NCBI GenBank assembly: GCA_019359045.1 | Contig: JAHHIA010000004.1 | Span: 62,001-126,000, forward strand | From: Scytolyngbya sp. HA4215-MV1 | GTDB taxonomy: Bacteria; Cyanobacteriota; Cyanobacteriia; Leptolyngbyales; Leptolyngbyaceae | Reading direction: 5' to 3' | Length of the DNA stretch: 64,000 nucleotides | Shown here: positions 29,300 to 37,014 of the stretch, piece by piece | Position numbering within the stretch: the first letter of the stretch is position 1 | Layout of the letters: each line of letters starts with the position of its first letter | Program-made: the position numbers and the translations under genes | The notes under the pieces: generated by a model | Databases searched by the model: none | What the model was told of the DNA's origin: nothing | The model's input: only the letters and a program-made list of their open reading frames with translations

Positions 29300-30661
29300 A
29301 TGCCTACCCTGCTAATCAAAAACATTCACACGCTGATCACCATGGATGCAGCGCGGCGGGAAATTCGAAATGCAGCGCTGTTTGTGCGCGAGAACGTGAT
29401 TGAGCAAGTGGGCACTGGTGCAGAATTGCCTCAAACTGCAGATGAAGTCTTGGACTTGCAAGGACGGCATATTGTCTTGCCAGGATTAGTCAACACGCAT
29501 CATCACTTCTACCAAACCCTGACGCGCGTGGTTCCGGCAGCACAAAACTGTGACTTGTTTCACTGGTTAACCACCCTTTACCCCATCTGGGCAAACCTCA
29601 CTGCCGAGGGGGTTTACATCAGTGCACAGATGGCAGCCGCTGAGCTAATGTTGTCGGGCTGCACTACTGCGAGTGATCACCTCTACATTTATCCCAACAA
29701 TTGCACGCTGGATGATGAGATCCAGGCGATGCAAACCATTGGACTGCGGTTTCATGCCAGTCGAGGCAGTATGAGCCTGGGCGAGAGCCTGGGCGGATTG
29801 CCTCCCGATACACTGGTAGAAAAAGAAGCAGACATTCTCAAAGACTCGCAACGGTTGATTGAGCAGTATCACGACAACAATCGTCATGCCATGCTGCGAA
29901 TCACCCTGGCTCCCTGTTCGCCTTTTTCCGTTTCGCCAGACTTGATGCGTGAATCAGCAAAGTTGGCACGATCGTACCCTGGTGTCCGACTCCATACTCA
30001 TTTGGCAGAAAATCACTCAGATGTCGCTTACAGTCTGGAAAACTTTGGCATGATTCCGGGTGACTATGCCGAGTCAGTCGGCTGGCTGGGGAAGGATGTT
30101 TGGCACGCCCATTGTGTGCAACTGAGTGATGATTCAATTCTCAAATTTGGCAGAACGGGAACGGGTGTTGCCCATTGTCCCTGTAGCAATATGCGTCTTG
30201 CGAGTGGGATGGCTCCCGTGCGGAAGATGTTGCAGCAGGGAGTTCCGGTTGGTTTGGGAGTCGATGGATCAGCTTCTAACGATACGGGTAATTTGCTGCA
30301 AGAAGCGCGGACAGCGTTTCTCATGGCGCGAGTGCGAGACAGCAATGCAGCCGCAATGACCGCACGAGATATGCTGGAAATCGCCACGATCGGCGGTGCC
30401 AGAGTGTTGGGGCGAGACGATATTGGCGTGTTAACACCTGGTATGTCTGCAGATTTCATTGCAGTTAATGTCGATCGTCCTCAATTTGCAGGTGCCCACC
30501 ATGATCTAGTCGCAGCATTGATTTTTTGCCAAATCGATCGGGTCGATTACAGCTTTATCAATGGCAAAAAAGTGGTTGATCAAGGACATTTAATCACCCT
30601 TGACCTGGATACCTTGCTAGAGAAAGCTAATCAAATTGCGCAGAAAATGGTTGAGCCATAA
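29300..30661 (+). CDS. 8-oxoguanine deaminase
   Basis: The 453-residue amidohydrolase has metal ligands in LPGLVNTHHHFYQTL (HxH), LHTHLAEN, WHAHCVQL and GLGVDGSASND. The stretch TRVVPAAQNCDLFHWLTTLYPIWA and SGCTTASDHLYIYPN resemble characterised bacterial 8-oxoguanine deaminases more than chlorohydrolases or cytosine deaminase. The reaction is 8-oxoguanine + H2O to urate + NH3. Its product is the substrate of HpxO, encoded two genes upstream on the same strand, so the three genes form a consecutive pathway. The 280-bp gap, filled by a repeat, may mean a separate promoter. Confidence 0.87.
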   Translation: MPTLLIKNIHTLITMDAARREIRNAALFVRENVIEQVGTGAELPQTADEVLDLQGRHIVLPGLVNTHHHFYQTLTRVVPAAQNCDLFHWLTTLYPIWANLTAEGVYISAQMAAAELMLSGCTTASDHLYIYPNNCTLDDEIQAMQTIGLRFHASRGSMSLGESLGGLPPDTLVEKEADILKDSQRLIEQYHDNNRHAMLRITLAPCSPFSVSPDLMRESAKLARSYPGVRLHTHLAENHSDVAYSLENFGMIPGDYAESVGWLGKDVWHAHCVQLSDDSILKFGRTGTGVAHCPCSNMRLASGMAPVRKMLQQGVPVGLGVDGSASNDTGNLLQEARTAFLMARVRDSNAAAMTARDMLEIATIGGARVLGRDDIGVLTPGMSADFIAVNVDRPQFAGAHHDLVAALIFCQIDRVDYSFINGKKVVDQGHLITLDLDTLLEKANQIAQKMVEP

Positions 30662-30698
30662 CCCGCATTGCCTATAACACGCTCCAGAAAAAGTCTAC

Positions 30699-31913
30699 TT
30701 AACTGTTTACAGCGGTCTGCAAAACAGATGGCTCGGCAAGTTGAGCAACAATCGCTTTACCAATTTCTAGCGAAGAGGTTGCGGCTGGAGAAGGAGCATT
30801 GCAGACATGCATGGCACGATCTCCTTTGACCAATAGAAAATCGTCGATTAACTTGCCATCTGCCATAAGGGCTTGGGCACGAACTCCCGCATGAGTTGGG
30901 ATCAAGTCATCGGCTTGGACTTCGGGAATCAGCCGTTGTAACGATCGTACAAAAGCTGCTTTGCTAAACGAACGAACCATTTCTTGAATCCCTTGATCCG
31001 CGTGTTTGGCTGCCAGTTTCCAGAAACCTGGATAGGTGATGACTTCGGTAAAATCTCGCAGATCAAAATCTGTTTTTTTATACCCTTCTCGCTTCAGGCT
31101 GAGTACTGCATTGGGACCTGCATGGACGCTCCCATCAATCATACGCGTGAAGTGCACCCCCAAAAATGGAAAGTTAGGATTGGGAACCGGGTAAATCAAC
31201 GTTTTCACCAGATACCGTTTTTCGGGTTTGAGTTCATAATATTCGCCTCGAAAAGGCACGATTTTGGCACCTGGATCAACTTGCCCCAATTTGGCAATGC
31301 GATCGCTATGGAGACCCGCACAATTAATTAAATGGTGTGCTTCAAAACTGCCTTGACTCGTTTCAATCACCTGCCCGTGAGAGGTATTGATAATTTTTTC
31401 AACCCTGGTATTGAGCCGTAATTCACCGCCCTGCGCCCTTACCAGTTCCACATATTTTTGGCAAACTTGCTTATAGTTCACAATCCCTGTACTGAATACT
31501 TGAACCCCTGCTAAACAACTTACATGAGGTTCAACTTCTTTTACTTGTTCAGCACTAATCCGAGCTACCTGAATGCCATTTTGCAAGCCCCGCTGATAGA
31601 GGTTTTCCAAGAGGGGAATTTCTTCAGATTCGGTGGCAACAATTACCTTGCCACAAACCTCATAGTCAATGCCATGCTTCTGACAAAACTCTACCATTGA
31701 ATGGCTACCTGCTCGACAAAAACGAGCTTTGAAACTCCCCGGTTTGTAATAAATGCCGGAGTGAATCACACCACTATTATTACCAGTTTGATGAGCTGCC
31801 CAATCACCTTCTTTTTCGAGTACAAGCAACCGTGCTTCAGGATAGCGCTGTCCGAGTAAAACACCTGTTGCCAGACCAACAATTCCACCACCAACGATTA
31901 CAAAATCATACAT
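30699..31913 (-). CDS. lhgO: L-2-hydroxyglutarate oxidase
   Basis: This 404-residue FAD enzyme of the DAO family begins MYDFVIVGGGIVGLATGVLL and has TGNNSGVIHSGIYYKPGSFKA split by the family motif, plus FPFLGVHFTRMIDGSVHAGPNAV near residues 245-267. It oxidises L-2-hydroxyglutarate to 2-oxoglutarate, a metabolite-repair step. It converges with the deaminase gene (37 bp between stops), so is not in its operon. Confidence 0.92.
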   Translation of the reverse strand: MYDFVIVGGGIVGLATGVLLGQRYPEARLLVLEKEGDWAAHQTGNNSGVIHSGIYYKPGSFKARFCRAGSHSMVEFCQKHGIDYEVCGKVIVATESEEIPLLENLYQRGLQNGIQVARISAEQVKEVEPHVSCLAGVQVFSTGIVNYKQVCQKYVELVRAQGGELRLNTRVEKIINTSHGQVIETSQGSFEAHHLINCAGLHSDRIAKLGQVDPGAKIVPFRGEYYELKPEKRYLVKTLIYPVPNPNFPFLGVHFTRMIDGSVHAGPNAVLSLKREGYKKTDFDLRDFTEVITYPGFWKLAAKHADQGIQEMVRSFSKAAFVRSLQRLIPEVQADDLIPTHAGVRAQALMADGKLIDDFLLVKGDRAMHVCNAPSPAATSSLEIGKAIVAQLAEPSVLQTAVNS

Positions 31914-32499
31914 TGATGCACTGAACCTCTCGAATCAAAATGAACGCATAGAAAATTTTGCAACTCTATCTTTGCAAAAATGAGTTTACCTTTCAAAGGC
32001 TTGAAATGAGCTTGTCAGAAAATTGTAGAATTGCCAGCTCTTAGAGGATATTCTAAAGGTTCTTTCGTAAGTGGCAACAGACAGGATCCCCCAAAATTCC
32101 CATGCTTTAGCGAGGCCATGCCGGCAGGCTATACGCACTGCTGCGCTAGAAAAAGGGGGGACTTTGAGGCTGATTCCCCTTTTGAAGGGGGCTAGGGGGA
32201 TCTCTGAGTGCTCAACACTATAGCTAGCACCTTTTCGAACACCCTCTTAACATCACTTAAAAATCTTGCCACTTTCGTTTTTATACAAAAATAATTACAC
32301 CCATCTTGATCGACTGCTAGGGTCTCTACTCCAGCTTTAACGAAAGTTTAAGGGGCGACTCGTTCTCAATGGCACTCAAGTTGAGTTTTAAGGATGCTGT
32401 TTTAGGTATTCCAAGGGAAATTAGTTCATTAAAAATTGGTTAAGGATTTCATAAAGATCAACCGTATTTTTCCAATAAAATTTATTTTTCTTAAACATG
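31914..32499. other. Long spacer containing a MITE
   Basis: No coding frame. A MITE-like element fills 32043-32247; the rest is AT-rich (for example 32430-32500) without recognisable sites. Confidence 0.5.
32043..32247. mobile_element. MITE-like element, copy A
   Basis: A 205-bp non-coding element bounded by imperfect terminal inverted repeats (AGAGGATATTCTAAAGG at the left; complement of CTTTTCGAACACCCTCT at the right). It contains the subterminal palindrome GGATCCCCC...GGGGGATC and the block GACTTTGAGGCTGATTCCC. It aligns end to end with 52898-53081. Confidence 0.75.
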
Positions 32500-32548
32500 T
32501 TTTTCTAACGGGAATATAAGCAGGATGCTCATATTCCCGTTAGAAAAA
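32500..32548 (-). terminator. Hairpin after the Nudix gene
   Basis: Perfect 18-bp arms (32500-32517 and 32531-32548, TTTTTCTAACGGGAATAT) with a 13-nt loop, 16 bp beyond the minus-strand stop. The U-tract is formed within the stem base. Confidence 0.65.
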
Positions 32549-32563
32549 ACTTCAGAGATTGGC

Positions 32564-32992
32564 TTAAAGATACTGGAGGCAGGCTTCAGGAACTAACTGC
32601 AACTCTCTCGTCCTAAAGCGATCGCATTCGACCCAGGATGCTACAAATTTGAGTTTTCCTTCTATGCAGTAGATTTGCTCTTTTTGATAAAATTCAGCAT
32701 CTGCAAAATCACAGCGATAAAATTGAATCCATTCATGTCCTAATTTCCCTTCATAAGTAAAGGTACTCTCCACAAAACCTAAGTATTGAATATTAGTAAG
32801 TTCTGCTTGAATTTCCTCTTGAAATTCTCGCTGAAGAGCCTGCAAACTACTCTCTCCGAAATCCACACCTCCACCCAGCGCCCGATAAAATTTTTGTTGC
32901 TTTACCTGATCGAACCCTTCTGCCACAAGTAGACGATCGCCTTGGAAAATCAACCCCAACACCAACGGACGAATTCGGGAAAATTTACTCAT
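32564..32992 (-). CDS. Nudix hydrolase
   Basis: The 142-residue protein holds a Nudix box at about 40-62: GGGVDFGES, then REFQEEIQAE (GX5EX7REUXEE pattern, the late Gly replaced). Nudix enzymes hydrolyse nucleoside diphosphates linked to another moiety; the precise substrate is not predictable. The presence of an 8-oxoguanine pathway close by makes a sanitising role tempting, but no MutT-specific residue pattern is seen. It is followed by a strong hairpin. Confidence 0.85.
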   Translation of the reverse strand: MSKFSRIRPLVLGLIFQGDRLLVAEGFDQVKQQKFYRALGGGVDFGESSLQALQREFQEEIQAELTNIQYLGFVESTFTYEGKLGHEWIQFYRCDFADAEFYQKEQIYCIEGKLKFVASWVECDRFRTRELQLVPEACLQYL

Positions 32993-33341
32993 ATCACCTC
33001 ACTAAAAATCATGTCCTGTTTGATCGACAACCAAAAAAGGGGGTAAGCAGCATCACCTACCCCACAGGAACTCATGTCTCACAGCAACACTTAGGAACGA
33101 GGACACAATAAAACCGTGAATTCTGTTTTAGGGGCTTAGCATTTGGCAGGCAACTTTTTGCTCATCGCCAAGGTTTTAGCCCGTAGCTTGCTTCCCGTAG
33201 GGTATGCCAAGCCCTTACGCTTGGAAAATTGCCGATGTTATTGAATCCACGATCCTTAGCAACTGCTCAAGCAGTTAGAAGCAACTGCTCAAGCGATTAG
33301 AAAATAACTTCAATTCAGAAGGGTTGAGTTCCAGATCTTCC
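32993..33341. repeat. Spacer with GCATTTGG dispersed repeat, copy B
   Basis: 33128-33259 shares GGGCTTAGCATTTGG and TTGAATCCACGATCCTTAG with copy A (29045-29156). It is followed by a direct repeat of AGCAACTGCTCAAGC (about 33260 and 33281). No gene is seen. Confidence 0.6.
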
Positions 33342-33800
33342 CTAATTCAACGACTCTCCCGCCACAAATTCTGGATCATGACTCCCTGGAACCCTCCAAT
33401 CTGCATTCTGTCCCCCGATAATTAGAGTTTCGATCGTCACGTAATCGCGGCTAAATTGGCGTAGCGCATTCACTAACACATCCAAAGCCAGAGCATCACT
33501 TGTGCCCAGATCAAACCAGCATCTTGCCCAATAGCCCTCATACTCCACATCGCCCATGTTGTGCATCAATGCCACCAGGCTCTCTTCAGCCACATCTTCG
33601 TCGTAGGGTAGATAGCTGATATCCAATCCAACTTCCTGTACCTGAAGATTTTCAGCGTTGAAGCCGCCCAATTTGCCTAAAAAGAACCAGGAGTTGAACA
33701 CTTCTTCAACATATTGCTTTTCGATTTCTGAAGGATTGGTGCTGAATTCTAGCCAGATCCAAACATTGAATGGGTCAAACTCACGAAATTGTATGTGCAT
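33342..33800 (-). CDS. DUF3531 family protein
   Basis: From the ATG at 33800 the protein is 152 residues, MHIQFREFDPFNVWIWLEFS, then EKQYVEEVFNSWFFLGKLGG and FNAENLQVQEVGLDISYLPYD, a sequence I recognise as the cyanobacterial/plastid DUF3531 family. It has no membrane segment. Function unknown; conservation across oxygenic phototrophs hints at a photosynthesis-related role. A frame open to 33914 adds a spurious N terminus translated from a GC-rich spacer. Confidence 0.8.
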   Translation of the reverse strand: MHIQFREFDPFNVWIWLEFSTNPSEIEKQYVEEVFNSWFFLGKLGGFNAENLQVQEVGLDISYLPYDEDVAEESLVALMHNMGDVEYEGYWARCWFDLGTSDALALDVLVNALRQFSRDYVTIETLIIGGQNADWRVPGSHDPEFVAGESLN

Positions 33801-33970
33801 TGTGCTCGACTGAGTGAAGTTGCCTGAATGACTAAGTAGCTGGGCTAAATTAAATTGAAGATGTTTTTGGGGGTGGAGGTGGTAAAACCCCCTGCCTGGG
33901 GGCGCAGCCCCCAAACCTTTTTCTTACAATTAATTAGGGTTACCTACTTAATAGGTTGAGCATACAACTG

Positions 33971-34933
33971 CTACTGTCCTACATTGGCAAGGCGGCGCTT
34001 CGATTTTTCTAATTCTTTGCTGATTTGCTTGACCAAGCCTGGTGGTAGTTGATCTTGCTTGGCAAGCGCTTGCTCAAACAGGGGAATGCTATCGCGATTG
34101 TTGCCCTGGCGTACCAGGATTTGGGCTTTGAGGTAGAGCAGTTCTGGATTATCGCGGGTCAGTTGCAAGGCGCGGTTAACAGCTTCTAGCGCTTTGGCTT
34201 GCTGGTTGAGATCTCGATAACCGATCGCCAATCCCCGGTCTGCTAGGTAACGCGGTCCCGCATACCGTTCCAAACGGGCGATCGCATCATTAGGATTGGA
34301 AAAAGGCAAATTGATTGACAACAGTAAATCCATAAATCCCTTAATGACATTCAATTCGGGATCTTGGGGAGCAATTTTGTCAGCCGCGTCTAGATGCTTA
34401 AAGGCTTCTTGCAGCAAACTGAGTGCCTGGGGCGTTCCCCGCACAGTTCCCTGAGTCCCCACTACATACGCTGCATTGAGAAAATGTCCAACTGCAACAT
34501 ACACATTGCCACGCAACGGATCGGTTGCCATCAGCCGCTCGGCAGTTTCGCGGGTTTCTTGAGCATCCTTCTTAAATTCTTCAGCAAAAAAGCTTCGCTT
34601 TTGTGCGTCACGTTCGTCTTGCCAGCTCATATAAGCCATGGAGGCTTGCAGGGCATGGGCAAGGGGTTCACTGGTTTCGACTTTGGGCAAATTGCGACTC
34701 GCAGTCTTATAGTCTCCCTTCTCAAAAATTGCCCGGAACACTGCTTCCGTGTTATCCCCAATAGGTCGTGGGTTACTGGTGCGAAAAGGGTCTTTAGCAA
34801 AAACTGGAGAAGTCCAAACACTCGCCAAGATTGCAGCAACCGTGAGAACGCGCCCAATGTATCGAGGCGCATTTGTCATTGAGCTACGCAAAAGCTGAGA
34901 ATGCAAGGAAGGTGCTGGCATATCGGTCATCAT
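33971..34933 (-). CDS. Exported TPR protein, Sll0314/Alr1548-like
   Basis: The 320-residue protein has a hydrophobic export segment (VLTVAAILASVWTSPVFA, about 29-46), then KDPFRTSNPRPIGDNTEAVFRAIFEKGDYKTA with conserved breaks. A helical region ends in TPR-like units (LAIGYRDLNQQAKALEAVNRAL and LLYLKAQILVRQGNNRDSIPLF). It probably sits in the periplasm or thylakoid lumen as a protein-protein scaffold. The start at 34933 is preceded by a GAGAGG ribosome site; an internal ATG at 34879 would also leave an intact signal peptide. Confidence 0.78.
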   Translation of the reverse strand: MMTDMPAPSLHSQLLRSSMTNAPRYIGRVLTVAAILASVWTSPVFAKDPFRTSNPRPIGDNTEAVFRAIFEKGDYKTASRNLPKVETSEPLAHALQASMAYMSWQDERDAQKRSFFAEEFKKDAQETRETAERLMATDPLRGNVYVAVGHFLNAAYVVGTQGTVRGTPQALSLLQEAFKHLDAADKIAPQDPELNVIKGFMDLLLSINLPFSNPNDAIARLERYAGPRYLADRGLAIGYRDLNQQAKALEAVNRALQLTRDNPELLYLKAQILVRQGNNRDSIPLFEQALAKQDQLPPGLVKQISKELEKSKRRLANVGQ

Positions 34934-35295
34934 TAGAGCCTCTCAATCATTTCCATTCAACCAAGCTAGGAGCCAGAAAAGCACCTGTCACAAGTCGATC
35001 GTGCTCCATCGCCGATATCGTTCACATTCAGCCCTGGAGCTAGCAAATCGGGAAAAGCCACTCTGAGCGGGGGCACATCCGAAACTCAGGGAAGCGTTGA
35101 ATCTTCTGACGCAGTGATTCTTGTTGGGTTCCAATCGACTTGGATGCCGAATCAACCCAGCAAGCAAAAGTCAGGTTTGCCAGAATGGAAGATGGTGCAC
35201 AGCCGTAAGCAACGTTTATGTTATCGGAGTGTTGTACAAAGATCTAGGGGCGCAGTCTCGCCTGCCGCAATGACCCAACTTTCCCGGAATGCTCA
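34934..35295. other. 362-bp divergent spacer
   Basis: No feature recognised; short open frames here have no protein-like composition. Confidence 0.4.
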
Positions 35296-35958
35296 ATGCT
35301 ATATCTTAGAAATCTGACTTACTATCCACCTGCCTGCCCCAGCGAAATTTTGAAGCAACTAAACCTGGAACTGGCTCCTCAGCAGATGGGACTCATTATC
35401 GGACCCAGTGGTTCTGGGAAGAGCACCCTGCTCGAAATTATGGCAGGGTTGGCAGAAAAAACGGCGGGAGGGGTGTTTTGGCGCGAACAAGAACTCACCC
35501 CTCTACACCTACAACAATTGGCAGGGTTAGTCTTTCAATTTCCAGAACGCCACTTTTGCGGTGGTACCCTGCTGGAAGAACTGCGGTTGGGACATCCCGA
35601 AATCACCCGCGATCGTATCCATGAAGCCCTAACTGAAGTTGGATTGGGGCACTTACCCCTCAATGCTTCTCCCCATGCGTTGAGCGGTGGACAACAACGA
35701 CGATTGGCACTGGCAGTGCAACTGATCCGCCAACCTCATCTTTTGCTGCTCGATGAACCGACTGCTGGATTGGATTGGTCGATGCGGCAGCAGTTGGTGA
35801 GTTTGTTAGCCCGACTCAAAGCCCACTGGACTTTGCTAGTGGTTTCCCACGATGCTAGTGATCTTGCTGGCATTGCCGATCGCTGCTGGCGGCTGAGCCA
35901 TGGGGAGTTGCAAGAGGCTGATCCCGATCGCTGGCAACCCCAACCACAATTGGGGTAG
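35296..35958 (+). CDS. ABC transporter ATP-binding protein (ECF/Cbi type)
   Basis: This single 220-residue ATPase domain has Walker A GPSGSGKST (38-46), a Q-loop in LVFQFPERHF, signature LSGGQQRR, Walker B LLLLDEPTAGLD and switch His in VVSHD. The FPERHF Q-loop sequence is typical of energy-coupling-factor/CbiO ATPases, which drive uptake of vitamins or metal ions with a separate T component and S component. No such partner is adjacent, so the substrate is unknown. A palindromic repeat directly follows the stop codon. Confidence 0.88.
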   Translation: MLYLRNLTYYPPACPSEILKQLNLELAPQQMGLIIGPSGSGKSTLLEIMAGLAEKTAGGVFWREQELTPLHLQQLAGLVFQFPERHFCGGTLLEELRLGHPEITRDRIHEALTEVGLGHLPLNASPHALSGGQQRRLALAVQLIRQPHLLLLDEPTAGLDWSMRQQLVSLLARLKAHWTLLVVSHDASDLAGIADRCWRLSHGELQEADPDRWQPQPQLG

Positions 35959-35960
35959 TG

Positions 35961-36026
35961 TTTCAAAGGTGTTGTTGGTATTTTTGAAAGCTTTGCTGAG
36001 CAAAGCTTTCAAAAATACCAACAACA
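35961..36026 (-). repeat. Palindromic dispersed repeat, copy 2 (inverted)
   Basis: Perfect inverted repeat at 35970-36026 centred on 35998, with TTTCAAAGGT on the left matching the complement of the right flank of the other copies. The far flank (CATGTCTAGAACATAA in other copies) is lost. It sits 3 bp after the ABC ATPase stop and may act as its terminator. Confidence 0.9.
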
Positions 36027-36112
36027 AATTGGCAGGATGACGTCACCTGGTAAGCTTGGAAAGCGTCAAATTGAGCAATGGTCGATAGTTTTTAATGGGT
36101 TGTGGGTAGTTT

Positions 36113-36922
36113 GTGGCACCTGATTTAGACCGTGAAACTCAGCACTGGGCAGGCGAAACCTTGCCAAACCTGTTGGATATCTGGCAAGCAACCTTAGGCT
36201 GGCAACCGGATGCAGTTCAACAGAGCCAGTTTCAGCAACTTTATCAGTTGATTTTGGCAGGCAATCGCCAACTCAACCTGACCCGCATTACTGAACCGCA
36301 AGAGTTTTGGGAAAAACACCTTTGGGATTCGCTACGGGGAGTGTTTCACAATCAGGGGGCAGGTGTCAATCTCCCCCTGTCCCCCTTTACCCTTGCATCC
36401 CTCTCTCCTTCTCACTCATTGAAGGCGATCGATATCGGCACTGGGGCAGGCTTCCCTGGCATTCCCGTGGCACTTCTCTATCCCAACTGGCACATCACCC
36501 TGCTAGACTCGACCCACAAAAAGATGGCATTCCTCGCAACTTTGCTAACAGACTTGGGATTGCCCAATGGCTCGGTTTTGTGCGATCGGGCAGAGCAAGT
36601 GGGGCAATCTCATCAGCACCGTGAGCACTACGATCTGGCGCTCCTGCGGGCAGTGGCTCCGGCTTCCGTCTGTGCCGAATACGCCCTCCCTTTGCTGCGA
36701 GTGGGAGGAACTGCTATCCTCTATCGGGGCAAGTGGACGGTGGCAGAAACCGAAGCGCTCCAACCCGCTCTGGCAAAATTGGGAGGAACGATCTCTCACA
36801 TCGAAGCTTTCACCACGCCGCTGAGTCAAAGTGTGCGTCACTGTTTGCACGTACAAAAAGTCGCTCCTACCGCTCCAGAATTTCCCAGATTAGTCGGAGT
36901 TCCCGCCCAAAGCCCGCTCTAA
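36113..36922 (+). CDS. rsmG: 16S rRNA (guanine527-N7)-methyltransferase RsmG
   Basis: The 269-residue product has LYQLILAGNRQLNLTRI then EFWEKHLWDSL, the SAM-binding AIDIGTGAGFPGIPVALLYP, LLDSTHKKMAFL and LLRAVAPASVCAEYALPLL, all RsmG features. It methylates G527 of 16S rRNA; loss gives low-level streptomycin resistance. The start is GTG at 36113. Between the N-terminal region and the SAM motif, about residues 82-103 are a Pro/Leu/Ser-rich stretch encoded by C/T-rich repeat DNA, an insertion relative to the family. Confidence 0.93.
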   Translation: MAPDLDRETQHWAGETLPNLLDIWQATLGWQPDAVQQSQFQQLYQLILAGNRQLNLTRITEPQEFWEKHLWDSLRGVFHNQGAGVNLPLSPFTLASLSPSHSLKAIDIGTGAGFPGIPVALLYPNWHITLLDSTHKKMAFLATLLTDLGLPNGSVLCDRAEQVGQSHQHREHYDLALLRAVAPASVCAEYALPLLRVGGTAILYRGKWTVAETEALQPALAKLGGTISHIEAFTTPLSQSVRHCLHVQKVAPTAPEFPRLVGVPAQSPL

Positions 36923-37014
36923 TTGGGCCTCGTGTTTGAGTCTATTGTAATCGCGATCGCAATAGCGCCAAGTAAAGCCATCTTTGTGATACTGATAAAA
37001 CTAAATTTTTGTTC

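Noticed and set aside
33801-33914. N-terminal extension of the DUF3531 protein
   Set aside because: The extra 38 residues are translated from a GC-rich spacer and are absent from the family; ATG at 33800 fits.
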